From Hymenobacter oligotrophus (GTDB lineage: Bacteria; Bacteroidota; Bacteroidia; Cytophagales; Hymenobacteraceae): DNA of 64,000 nt. A program made the translations under genes and the position numbers. Of this stretch, positions 52,290 through 60,840 are shown piece by piece. The DNA lies in assembly GCF_003574965.1 (NCBI RefSeq), contig NZ_CP032317.1, positions 1,054,001 to 1,118,000 of the forward strand, written 5' to 3'. The notes below the pieces were generated by a model. The model was not told the origin of the DNA, made no database searches, and saw nothing but the letters and a program-made list of their open reading frames with translations. How positions within the stretch are numbered: the first letter of the stretch is position 1; the number at the start of each line of letters is the position of its first letter.

Positions 52290-54155
52290 CTACTCAAACC
52301 AATACACCGCAAATTGCGTGCATTTACCGGGGCTGCTTTTTACCTCTATGTGGCCGCCGCGCGAGTGCACAATGCGCTGCAGCAAGTACAGCCCCACTCC
52401 CGCCCCGGCAATGTGCGGGTGCTGCCGATCGAACACCTGAAACGTACCGTCTTCGGATTGTTTGGCACTCATTCCTAAGCCGTTGTCTTCGACGCGCAAA
52501 AACGGAACGCCGCTTTCGGAAAGCCCACTGCTCAGCCGGATTACCGGCGTCCGTTCGGGGCTGGTAAACTTGAGGGCGTTGCTGATAAGGTTGTGCAGCA
52601 CGCTGCGCAGGTTGGCGCGGCCGTAGAGCAGCGTTGGCGCCGTATCGAAATCGAGGTGAATGTCGGCGTTGGTGTCGAGTACTTGCGCCCTCAGGCCCAG
52701 CAACACCTCCTCGGTAACGTGGTGCAGATCGAGCAGTTCGGCGGGGGCCGCCAATTGGCGCTGCTCCTGCACGGTGGCGGCCAACTCCTGCAACGTAACC
52801 TCGAGCTGACCTAGGGCTTCGTCGAGCATCCCCAGCATCAGCGCCGCTTCTTCGTCTTGGAAAGTGGCCGTGCGCCGAAGTTCCTCAAACAAGCCGCGCA
52901 GGTTGTGCAGAGGCTGTTTTAAATCGTGCGAGGCCGTGTACACAAACGTGTCCAGGTCGCGGTTGGTGCGGGCCAGCTCGTCGTACTGGGCTTGCAGCAC
53001 CTCGCGCAGCTGGTGCTGGTCGTCGACGTCGGTGCAGGTGCCAAACCAACGGGGGCCACGCTCGTCGGAAAGTTGCCGCGCCCGGATGATGTGCCAGCGG
53101 TATTGCCCGTCGTGGCGGCGCATGCGGTACAGGCCTTCGTAATCCTGCCCGGTGGCCACGCACTGCACCCAGCGCCGGGCAGCTCCGGCCTGCTCGCTGG
53201 GCTCCAACAAGGCAACCCAAGCGGTGGGCCCTAGGTCGGCGGAAGAGAGGCCGGTGTACTCGGCGGTGTGCTGGTTGTAGTAGTCGGTGAAGCCGTTGGC
53301 ATCGGCTGTCCAAATCAGCTGCGGAATGCTGTCGGCCAGAAAGCGCAGCTCGGCCTCGCCGCGGCGCAGCACATCGGCCAGTTCGCGTTGGTCGTGCACT
53401 TCGGTAACGGCCCCGTGCCAGAACACGGGCTTATCGGGGGCGTGCAGCTCGGGCAAGGCGCGGCTGAGTACCCAACGGTACTGGCCGTCGTGGCGGCGCA
53501 GGCGGTACTCGTAGCTCCAGCCCACGCCGGCTTTGCGCGCCGCATCAGCTTGGTACATCACGCGCAGGCGGTCGTCGGGGTGCACAAGCAACAGCCATAC
53601 GATGTTCAGATCGGCGGTAGTAGGCTGGCCCGTAAAGTAGTACCACTGCGGGCTAACATACTCGTAGGCACCGGCGGCATCCACCGTGAAGATAATTTGC
53701 GGAGCCGTTTCGGTGAGCACGCGCAGGCGAGCATCGAGGCGGCGGGTTTCGCGTGCCAATTCGTGGGCGCGCTGCTGGGCGGCGGCTTGCTCGGTTACTT
53801 CGGTAGCAAAGATCAACAGGCCCTGCACGCCCGCGTGGTCGTCCTTCAGGGGTTCCAGCGCAATGTCGAAGTAGCGCGTGGTGGCCTGCTCGGTGGCCGA
53901 GGCCGGCAACTGCAAGCCGTGGGATTTGGCCACGTAGGGCACGCCGGTGCTATACACCTGCTGCATCACCTGCACCAGATCGGGCGTCAGCACGTGGGTT
54001 TGCTCCACCAAGGCCAAGGGCGAGTCGGCAGACACGCCGCCGAGCAACGCCTGCATGGCCTCGTTCACGAACCCAAACTTCAGTTCGGGACCAAGCAGCG
54101 TGGCAATGCCGGCGGGTACGTGTTTAAGGATATGCTGAAGTTGCTGCTCGTGCAT
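52290..54155 (-). CDS. PAS-domain sensor histidine kinase
   Basis: With the ATG at 54155 (MHEQQLQHILKHVPAG) the protein has 621 residues. No membrane segment is seen, so it is cytoplasmic. Three PAS-type modules occur (about 5-120, 140-260 and 265-385; PQWYYFTGQPTTADLNIVWL and HTAEYTGLSSADLGPTAWVA). The HisKA helix has YTASHDLKQPLHNLRGL, with phospho-acceptor H410. The catalytic domain has the N box NLISNALKFT, the G1 box VEDNGLGM and the G2 box GAGVGLYLLQ. No receiver or response regulator is adjacent. It lies 102 bp after the BLUF gene on the same strand. Confidence 0.92.
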   Translation of the reverse strand: MHEQQLQHILKHVPAGIATLLGPELKFGFVNEAMQALLGGVSADSPLALVEQTHVLTPDLVQVMQQVYSTGVPYVAKSHGLQLPASATEQATTRYFDIALEPLKDDHAGVQGLLIFATEVTEQAAAQQRAHELARETRRLDARLRVLTETAPQIIFTVDAAGAYEYVSPQWYYFTGQPTTADLNIVWLLLVHPDDRLRVMYQADAARKAGVGWSYEYRLRRHDGQYRWVLSRALPELHAPDKPVFWHGAVTEVHDQRELADVLRRGEAELRFLADSIPQLIWTADANGFTDYYNQHTAEYTGLSSADLGPTAWVALLEPSEQAGAARRWVQCVATGQDYEGLYRMRRHDGQYRWHIIRARQLSDERGPRWFGTCTDVDDQHQLREVLQAQYDELARTNRDLDTFVYTASHDLKQPLHNLRGLFEELRRTATFQDEEAALMLGMLDEALGQLEVTLQELAATVQEQRQLAAPAELLDLHHVTEEVLLGLRAQVLDTNADIHLDFDTAPTLLYGRANLRSVLHNLISNALKFTSPERTPVIRLSSGLSESGVPFLRVEDNGLGMSAKQSEDGTFQVFDRQHPHIAGAGVGLYLLQRIVHSRGGHIEVKSSPGKCTQFAVYWFE

Positions 54156-54257
54156 GGTGCGCGAAAGCTTTGTGGCTATTGATAAAGTCGATTGGCGCAC
54201 CCGTAACCCTAGGCCCCCAGGCAAGCCCCGGGGTGTGGGCACCTAGGGCGTGGGCAA

Positions 54258-54725
54258 CTAGGCTTGTTGGCCGCTGCCGGAGTCATCCACAACCGGCGAC
54301 GCGGGGGCGTTGTTGCCGAATACCGCTTGGCGCACCAGGTCCAGAATCAGTGCGTCGGCAATGGACAAGTTCTCCGGCGACTCGGGCAACCCATCGGGCA
54401 GCAGATAACCCGTTAGCTCGTCAAAAGCCTGGGGTTCGATTGCATGAAACGCCATCGACCAACCCGCAAAGCTGCGCGCGTCTATAGTTTTGTCGGCCAG
54501 TTTTTGCACGTGCGAATGCCTTCCGTCGCGCGAAATGCGCTCGTACAGCGGGTCTAATTGCTCAGGTTCGCCTTCAATCAGCTGGGCGATGTTGCCGTGG
54601 CTGTAAAACAGCACCCCGGTAACATCCAGGCGAGCGTTGTCGCGGCGGCATTGCTCGAGCAGCTCGTGCAAGTCCTTGTCCGAAAGCGGACGCACGGCCC
54701 GGCTCATGTAGATAATGTGATTCAT
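54258..54725 (-). CDS. BLUF-domain blue-light receptor
   Basis: The 155-residue protein is a short BLUF protein. Tyr6 (IIYMSRA), Asn30 (RRDNARLDVTG) and Gln48 (NIAQLIEG) match the flavin-contacting residues of the family, and W89 and M91 (FAGWSMAF) match the semi-conserved pair. A C-terminal extension of about 55 residues has two short helices and an acidic tail. It should bind FAD and respond to blue light; the output is not visible. It could act on the PAS histidine kinase, the next gene (inference). Confidence 0.93.
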   Translation of the reverse strand: MNHIIYMSRAVRPLSDKDLHELLEQCRRDNARLDVTGVLFYSHGNIAQLIEGEPEQLDPLYERISRDGRHSHVQKLADKTIDARSFAGWSMAFHAIEPQAFDELTGYLLPDGLPESPENLSIADALILDLVRQAVFGNNAPASPVVDDSGSGQQA

Positions 54726-54874
54726 GCGGCAGGTGGCGCCGACCGGCCCTAGGTAGGCCAGGCCAAGCAGCCAGGCGGGCAGCAGCCCAAGTGGGTGTGG
54801 TGTGCTTGCAAGATACAGCGCCGCGGCAACAACGGGCCGGCGCGCCCTCGGCGGGCTCTAGGCGCTAAAGCGCG

Positions 54875-54906
54875 CAAAGCCCCGGACCAGCGGCCCGGGG
54901 CTTTGC
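54875..54906 (-). terminator. Terminator of the topoisomerase B gene
   Basis: GCAAAGCCCCGG pairs with CCCGGGGCTTTGC around an 8-nt loop, 20 bp after the stop. The following T run is weak. Confidence 0.55.
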
Positions 54907-54926
54907 CGAATGTGGTGGCGTGCTGG

Positions 54927-56858
54927 CTAGGCCACCTCGGCCTCCAGCACGGTTTCTTCGGGCAGCGGCGCGTCGCCGGCTACCAGGTCTTTTTCCATGC
55001 GCAGGTTGTCGATGATGAAGAGCTGGCGGTCGGGCGTGTTTTTGCCCATGTAGTACGTCAGCAGCTTCTGAATCGAGCGGTCCGATTGCAGAATGACGGG
55101 CTCGAGGCGGATGTTGTCGCCGATGAACTTGCCGAACTCGTCGGGCGAAATTTCACCTAGGCCTTTAAAGCGCGTGATTTCGGGGTTGCGGCCCAGCTTA
55201 CGAATGGCCGCCTGCTTTTCGCGCTCGTCGTAGCAGTAAATCGTTTGCTTTTTGTTGCGCACCCGGAACAGCGGCGTTTCCAGGATGTACACGTGGCCGT
55301 TGCGCACCAAATCGGGGAAAAACTGCAGGAAGAAGGTGAGCAGCAACAGCCGGATGTGCATGCCGTCCACGTCGGCGTCGGTGGCAATTACCACGCGGTT
55401 GTAGCGCAGGCCCTCGAGGCCTTCCTCGATGTTGAGCGCGTGCTGCAGCAGGTTGAGCTCCTCGTTTTCGTATACGATTTTCTTCTTCATCCCGAAGCAG
55501 TTCAGCGGCTTGCCGCGCAAGCTGAACACGGCCTCCAGCTCCACGTTGCGGCTCTTGGTAATGGAGCCCGAAGCGGAGTCGCCTTCGGTGATGAACAACG
55601 TCGTTAGCGCTTCCTTGTCCACGGCCTTGCCTTCGCCGAAGTGGAAGCGGCAATCACGCAGTTTGCGGTTGTGCAGGCTGGCTTTTTTGGCCCGCTGGTT
55701 GGCCAGCTTTTTCACGCCGGCCATGTCTTTCCGCTCCCGCTCGCTCTGCTCGATGCGCTTTTTCAGCGCCTCGGCCGTTTCGGGGTTTTTGTGGAGGTAG
55801 TTGTCGAGGTGCTCCTTTACAAAGTCAACCACGAAGTTGCGCACCGTAACCGAGCCTTCGGGCTCCATCACGATGGAGCCGAGCTTGGTTTTGGTTTGCG
55901 ACTCGAACACCGGCTCCTGCACCCGAATGGCAATGGCGCCCACGATGGAGGCCCGAATGTCGGAGGCGTCGTAATCCTTTTTGTAGAACTCGCGCAGCGT
56001 TTTCACGATGCCCTCGCGGAAGGCAGCCAAGTGCGTACCGCCCTGCGTGGTGTATTGCCCGTTCACGAAGGAGTAGTACTCCTCGCCGTAATCGTTGCCG
56101 TGCGTCAGGGCCATTTCGATGTCGGTCCCCTTCAGGTGAATAACGGGGTAACGAATGGCATCGGGGTCGGTTTTGCGCTCCAACAGGTCGCGCAGCCCGT
56201 TTTCGGAGTGGTACTTCTGCCCGTTGAAGTTGATGGTGAGGCCCGCGTTCAGGTAGGCATAATTCCAGAACTGGCTTTCCAGGAAATCCGGAATAAAGCG
56301 GTAGTTGCGGAAGATGGTCGGGTCGGGCTCGAACGACATCAAAGTGCCGTTGCGCTGCGAGGTTTTAACCGGCTTGGAGTCGCTGATGAGCTGGCCGGCC
56401 TGAAACTCGGCCGACTTCATTTGGCCGTCGCGCACGCTTTGCACCACAAAATTGGTGCTGAGCGCGTTTACGGCTTTAGTGCCCACGCCATTCAAGCCCA
56501 CCGACTTCTGAAACACCTTCGAATCGTACTTGCCGCCGGTGTTGATCTTGCTGACCACGTCGACAACCTTGCCCAGCGGAATGCCGCGCCCGTAGTCGCG
56601 CACGGTTACGCGCTGGTCGGTAATCTTCACGTCGATGGTGCGGCCGTAACCCATCATGTGCTCGTCGATGGAGTTATCCATCACCTCCTTGACGAGGATG
56701 TAAATGCCATCGTCGGGCGAAGATCCGTCGCCCAGCTTGCCGATGTACATACCCGGGCGCAGCCGGATGTGCTCGCGCCAATCCAGCGAGCGAATAGAAT
56801 CCTCGTGGTAGCCGTGGTCAGGCGCCGCAGCGGCAAGCGGTAGTTGTTCTTCAGCCAT
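54927..56858 (-). CDS. parE: Type IIA DNA topoisomerase subunit B (ParE/GyrB-like)
   Basis: The 643-residue protein has a GHKL ATPase domain ([34 protein letters not shown]), a transducer domain and a Toprim domain with ITEGDSASG and the metal-binding [10 protein letters not shown]. The end matches ParE rather than GyrB in length. The ATG at 56858 ([16 protein letters not shown]) is chosen; a TTG five codons earlier is less likely. It probably pairs with the A subunit at 48798-51767 as topoisomerase IV, decatenating chromosomes; the gyrase alternative cannot be excluded. Confidence 0.93.
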   Translation of the reverse strand: MAEEQLPLAAAAPDHGYHEDSIRSLDWREHIRLRPGMYIGKLGDGSSPDDGIYILVKEVMDNSIDEHMMGYGRTIDVKITDQRVTVRDYGRGIPLGKVVDVVSKINTGGKYDSKVFQKSVGLNGVGTKAVNALSTNFVVQSVRDGQMKSAEFQAGQLISDSKPVKTSQRNGTLMSFEPDPTIFRNYRFIPDFLESQFWNYAYLNAGLTINFNGQKYHSENGLRDLLERKTDPDAIRYPVIHLKGTDIEMALTHGNDYGEEYYSFVNGQYTTQGGTHLAAFREGIVKTLREFYKKDYDASDIRASIVGAIAIRVQEPVFESQTKTKLGSIVMEPEGSVTVRNFVVDFVKEHLDNYLHKNPETAEALKKRIEQSERERKDMAGVKKLANQRAKKASLHNRKLRDCRFHFGEGKAVDKEALTTLFITEGDSASGSITKSRNVELEAVFSLRGKPLNCFGMKKKIVYENEELNLLQHALNIEEGLEGLRYNRVVIATDADVDGMHIRLLLLTFFLQFFPDLVRNGHVYILETPLFRVRNKKQTIYCYDEREKQAAIRKLGRNPEITRFKGLGEISPDEFGKFIGDNIRLEPVILQSDRSIQKLLTYYMGKNTPDRQLFIIDNLRMEKDLVAGDAPLPEETVLEAEVA

Positions 56859-57068
56859 TCTTAAATCCTTCAACCCATTTTTGGTGTAAAATAACGCAGA
56901 AACGCAATGTTTACCGCGTTAGCGCAGCGGCTCTGCCAAACTATTTTTTTTGGCACAACTGCATTGCACCTAACCCTGCTGGCAGGCCTTAGGTTCACCC
57001 AAAAATGCGAAAATAAGCCCAGCTTTTCAAGTATCGACGCCCTTCTCTTCTCCCAATTTTATTAGCAA

Positions 57069-58262
57069 ATGTCGCAACCCAACCACCACTTTCCTGGGCA
57101 CCCTACTCCCGTAAAGCCGCCCGAAATTAAATGGCCGCCCGCGGTGCTCTACAGCATGATTTTGCTGGGGTTGGTGCTGCTGGTGTGCACGCTTAAGGTG
57201 CTCGACGGCGTGCTTCTCCCGATTTTGTTTTCGGGGCTGCTTTCGCTGCTGCTGCTGCCGCTGTGCCGGCGCCTCGAGGGCTGGGGCGTGCCCCGCCTGC
57301 TGGCCATCATCCTGTGCATCCTGCTCATCTTCGTGTTTTTGGCCGGACTGGTTTACTTGTTCGGCTCGCAGATTGTGCAGTTCCAAGAGGAGTTGCCCAA
57401 GCTGCAGGCCAAGTTTGCCGAGTATTTCGATCAGGTGCAGCAGTTCCTGAGCCGCAAGTTCAACATGCAACCCGTGAGCAAGGACCAGCTCATCGACCAG
57501 TCCATCGACTCGGTGCGCAAAAAGGCCGGCGGCTACCTAGGTACCACCATCAACACCACCACCGGGGTGCTAAGCGTGTTGGCTTTGGTGCCCATTTACA
57601 TTTTCTGCTTTTTGTACTACCGCGACCACCTGCGGCAGTTTCTGTTCCGGTTTGTTTCGCCCGACAAACGCAAGGAAGCCCTCAACACCCTCGACGGCGT
57701 GCAAACCGTGGTGCAGGCATACATTACGGGCCTACTCACGGTAATTTTAATTGTGGCCGTGCTCAACGCCATCGGTTTGCTGGTGCTGGGCGTGAAATAC
57801 GCCATCTTCTTCGCGGTATTTGCCTCGGTGCTGGCCGTTATTCCGTACATCGGCATTGCCATCGGGGCCACACTGCCCGCGCTCATTACGCTCGTCGAAA
57901 CGGGCTCGGCCGGAAAGGCACTGGCCGTGGTGGGCGTGTTTATGGTGGTGCAGTTTCTCGAAGGCAACTTCATTACGCCTACCATCACCGGTTCAAAGGT
58001 GAGCATCAACCCCATGGCGGCCATCGTCGCACTTATTCTGGGTGGCGAGCTGTGGGGCACCCCAGGCATGATTTTGTCGATTCCGCTGGTGGCGGTGCTC
58101 AAGGTGTTTATGGACGCTTACAAGCCGCTGGAGCCGTTCGGGTTTTTGCTCGGCGACGTGGCCAACGGCCAAGACAACCAAACGCAGGGCGCGCTGGAGG
58201 GCGAGCCGGGCAAGCCCAAAGGCTTCCGCGGCTTCTGGCTTAAGCTCGTGGGCAAAAGCTAA
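57069..58262 (+). CDS. AI-2E/PerM family transporter
   Basis: The 397-residue membrane protein has about eight helices in the AI-2E/PerM arrangement: a first pair (about 29-60), a third at about 76-98, a long amphipathic periplasmic loop (with FAEYFDQVQQFLSRKF) and a cluster at the end. The conserved segments YIGIAIGATLPALITL and LEGNFITPTITGSKVSINPM mark the family. The substrate is unknown; some members export autoinducer-2, others act as Na+/H+ antiporters. The last 35 residues are charged and cytoplasmic. Confidence 0.93.
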   Translation: MSQPNHHFPGHPTPVKPPEIKWPPAVLYSMILLGLVLLVCTLKVLDGVLLPILFSGLLSLLLLPLCRRLEGWGVPRLLAIILCILLIFVFLAGLVYLFGSQIVQFQEELPKLQAKFAEYFDQVQQFLSRKFNMQPVSKDQLIDQSIDSVRKKAGGYLGTTINTTTGVLSVLALVPIYIFCFLYYRDHLRQFLFRFVSPDKRKEALNTLDGVQTVVQAYITGLLTVILIVAVLNAIGLLVLGVKYAIFFAVFASVLAVIPYIGIAIGATLPALITLVETGSAGKALAVVGVFMVVQFLEGNFITPTITGSKVSINPMAAIVALILGGELWGTPGMILSIPLVAVLKVFMDAYKPLEPFGFLLGDVANGQDNQTQGALEGEPGKPKGFRGFWLKLVGKS

Positions 58263-58412
58263 ACCGCACAAGGCCAACCACCTGCCAAAAAAGTGCAAGC
58301 CAAGCCGCAACCCTAAGCCCAACCTAAAAGTATAAGCCCCCTGTAAGCGCTGCTGCTCAGGTAGCGGCGCCACAACCCGCTCCCAACCCAACACCTAAAA
58401 ACCAAGACCGTC

Positions 58413-58886
58413 ATGGCCGCTATTAATTCTGACGCCGCCCGGGCCTTCAACGACCTGGTTGAAATCAATAAAACCGGCGCTAAAGGCTACCAAGAGGCTG
58501 CCGAAGGCGTATCGAACCCGCAACTGAAATCGGAGCTGAGCCGCCTGAGCCAGCAACGTGCCCAATTTGCTTCGGAACTGGAACAACAAGCCCGCCAAAT
58601 GGGCGTTGATGTAACCAACAGCAACACTGTAGAGGGCGTAGTAACCGACGCGGTTGCCGCCGTACACCGCGGCTGGATCAACCTAAAGTCGGTTATCACG
58701 GGCCAAAACGACTCAGCCATTCTGGGCGAATGCGAAACCGGCGACTCCGTAGCCCTCCAAGCTTACGAAACCGCCCTGAAGTCGCAAAGCCTGTCGGGCC
58801 AAGCCTCGTCGATTATCCAAAAACAGCACGGCGAAATTCTGGCCGCTAAAAACCAGGTTACGCAGTGGAAAGGCGCCAACAGCTAG
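58413..58886 (+). CDS. PA2169-type four-helix-bundle protein (DUF2383)
   Basis: The 157-residue protein is a ferritin-like four-helix bundle of the DUF2383 family, with DLVEINKTGAKGYQEAAEGV and LKSELSRLSQQRAQFASELE in the first helices and GECETGDSVALQAYETALKS in the third. Clustered Glu and His residues could bind metal. Members are stress- or stationary-phase-linked in some bacteria. It follows the PerM gene by 150 bp with no clear terminator between, and ends in its own terminator. Confidence 0.88.
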   Translation: MAAINSDAARAFNDLVEINKTGAKGYQEAAEGVSNPQLKSELSRLSQQRAQFASELEQQARQMGVDVTNSNTVEGVVTDAVAAVHRGWINLKSVITGQNDSAILGECETGDSVALQAYETALKSQSLSGQASSIIQKQHGEILAAKNQVTQWKGANS

Positions 58887-58910
58887 GGTTAACCTGGCTG
58901 TTGAGAGAAG

Positions 58911-58944
58911 GGACGGTCTGCTGAGAAGCAGGCCGTTCTTTTTT
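58911..58944 (+). terminator. Terminator of the DUF2383 gene
   Basis: GGACGGTCTGCT (58911-58922) pairs with AGCAGGCCGTTCT, followed by six T. Confidence 0.8.
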
Positions 58945-58995
58945 GTTTTAAGGCTGCCAGGCCGCCAACGCGCGGCCGCGGGACTTTTCGCCTGC

Positions 58996-59003
58996 TAATT
59001 TTG
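58996..59003 (+). promoter_or_regulatory. -7 promoter box of the exonuclease-GIY-YIG gene
   Basis: TAATTTTG, an exact TAnnTTTG match, 38 bp upstream of the TTG start. The -33 box is not clear. Confidence 0.6.
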
Positions 59004-59041
59004 TTATCACCAGCTACCGCACCTCTTTAGCTGCTGCTGAT

Positions 59042-60517
59042 TTGTACGCCATCATCGACCTAGAAACCACCGGGGGTCAGCCCACGCAGGACCGCATCAC
59101 CGAAATTGCCATTTTCATCCACGATGGCGAGCAGGTGGTCGATTCGTTTAGCACCCTGCTCAACCCCGGCCGCCCCATCCCCTTCTACATTCAGCAGCTC
59201 ACGGGCATTACCGATGAGATGGTGCGCGACGCGCCGCACTTTCATCAGATAGCGAAGAAGGTGGTGCAGATGACGGAAGGCTGCGTGTTTGTGGCCCACA
59301 ACGTGCGCTTCGACTACTCTTTCCTGAAAAAAGAGTTTGCCGACCTAGGGTATACCTACTCGCGCAAAACCCTTTGCACGGTGCGCCTCAGCCGCTCGCT
59401 GATACCCGGCCAGCCCAGCTACAGCTTGGGCAAGCTGTGCGCCAACATTGGCATTGAGCTGAACAACCGCCACCGCGCTTTCGGCGACGCCGAGGCCACG
59501 GCCATCCTGTTCGACCGGCTGCTTAAGATAAGCCAGGTAGCGGAGGCGCCCGGCTACGAGGCCGCCGCCCCCGCCGATAAACTGGCCGCCGTAGATGCTT
59601 CGGCCCCGAGTGGCCGGCCGGCCAAGCAACCCACCGCCCGCAAAGTGGCAGCCGTGCAGCAGGCCATTCGCACGGCGCTACTGCCGCCGCTCATCACGCC
59701 CGAAAAAGTAGCCTCGCTGCCGCAGGAAGCGGGCGTGTACTACTTCCACGACGAGCACGGCGAGGTGATTTACGTGGGCAAGAGCATTAATATTTACAAA
59801 CGCATTCAGCAGCACTTCGCCGTCGATTACAAGTCGCGCAAGTCGCTGGATTTTAAGAACTCCATTGCCGACATCACTTGGGAGCTCACGGGCTCGGAGC
59901 TGGTGGCATTGCTGCACGAGTCGTGGGAAATTAAGCGCTTGAAACCGCAGTACAACCGTGCGCAGCGCCGCTCGGTGTTTCCGGCGGGCATTTACTTGCG
60001 CGTGGATGAAAACGGCTACAAGCGCCTGTACTACGGCCGCGCTGATGCACGCAACAGCGAAATTCCCATTATTGCGTTAGGAAACCAGTTCAAGGCCAAG
60101 GGCTTTCTGTACCACAAGGTGGCCAAGTACAACCTGTGCCAGAAGATGTGCGACTTGTACAAAACCACCGGCTCGTGCTTCGATTACCAAGTGCACCGCT
60201 GCAAAGGCGCCTGCGTAGGCCTGGAGCCGCCCGACGAGTACAACGCGCGCGTCGACGAGGCCATTGAAAGCATCACCTACGAGCACCAAACCTTCGTAAT
60301 CATCGGGCAGGGGCGCCGCGCGGGCGAACGGTCGGTGGTGGTGGTGGAGCACGGCCGCTACCTAGGGTTTGGCTACATCGACGAAACGTTTACCGCCCGG
60401 CGGTTTGAGGCGTTCAAAGACGTTATCAAGCCCCAGGTCGATAACAAAGACGTGCAGCAGATTATCCGGCAGTACATGCGCACCAAGCACAAAGACAAGG
60501 TGAAGGTGTTCGCCTAG
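59042..60517 (+). CDS. DnaQ-type exonuclease fused to a GIY-YIG (UvrC-like) domain
   Basis: The 491-residue protein starts at a TTG (59042), directly before YAIIDLETTGGQPTQDRITE, the first DEDDh exonuclease motif; no ATG is available in frame. The exonuclease domain (1-165) has the acidic motifs DLETTG, HNVRFDYSFL and HRAFGDAEAT with its His. A GIY-YIG nuclease domain (about 222-300) has AGVYYFHDEHGEVIYVGKSI. The C-terminal part (about 320-491) resembles UvrC-like regions, with a Cys cluster (CQKMCDLYKTTGSCFDYQVH). This exonuclease-endonuclease architecture is known in Bacteroidota and is presumed to act in DNA repair. It ends at convergent repeats. Confidence 0.92.
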   Translation: MYAIIDLETTGGQPTQDRITEIAIFIHDGEQVVDSFSTLLNPGRPIPFYIQQLTGITDEMVRDAPHFHQIAKKVVQMTEGCVFVAHNVRFDYSFLKKEFADLGYTYSRKTLCTVRLSRSLIPGQPSYSLGKLCANIGIELNNRHRAFGDAEATAILFDRLLKISQVAEAPGYEAAAPADKLAAVDASAPSGRPAKQPTARKVAAVQQAIRTALLPPLITPEKVASLPQEAGVYYFHDEHGEVIYVGKSINIYKRIQQHFAVDYKSRKSLDFKNSIADITWELTGSELVALLHESWEIKRLKPQYNRAQRRSVFPAGIYLRVDENGYKRLYYGRADARNSEIPIIALGNQFKAKGFLYHKVAKYNLCQKMCDLYKTTGSCFDYQVHRCKGACVGLEPPDEYNARVDEAIESITYEHQTFVIIGQGRRAGERSVVVVEHGRYLGFGYIDETFTARRFEAFKDVIKPQVDNKDVQQIIRQYMRTKHKDKVKVFA

Positions 60518-60598
60518 GTGCCCGGCGCCCCAAACAGCGCTGGTACCTAGGCCAACGCGGGTTGCCTTCGTGACGCGCTTCAAGCGCGTATCTAAATT

Positions 60599-60827
60599 CC
60601 TGGCGCGAGTCTTAGCCCGCAGGGCGCGACTTGTGCCGTGCAACGTTCGGGAGTCTGCAGACTCCCGAACGTTGCACGATACGGCCTAGGTGCGATTGTC
60701 ATTTTATTACCCAAGAGCACTTGTTGGCTAAACGTAGCTCTAGGTGTCGTGCGCGGCACAGGAGTCTAGAGACTCCCCACCGTGCCGCGGCACGAGTCGC
60801 GCCCTGCGGGCTAAGACTCGCGCCAGG
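60599..60827. repeat. Large compound palindrome between convergent genes
   Basis: Perfect 32-bp inverted arms (60599-60630 and 60796-60827) continue with near-matching bases to about 40 bp. Inside are a perfect 40-bp palindrome (60638-60677, centre CTGCAG, arms GTGCAACGTTCGGGAGTCTG) and a 16-bp hairpin (GGAGTCTAGAGACTCC, near 60762). The structure fills the 323-bp gap between the exonuclease gene and its convergent neighbour and has no coding content. It may serve as a two-way terminator. Confidence 0.85.
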
Positions 60828-60840
60828 GATGTCCCGCATT

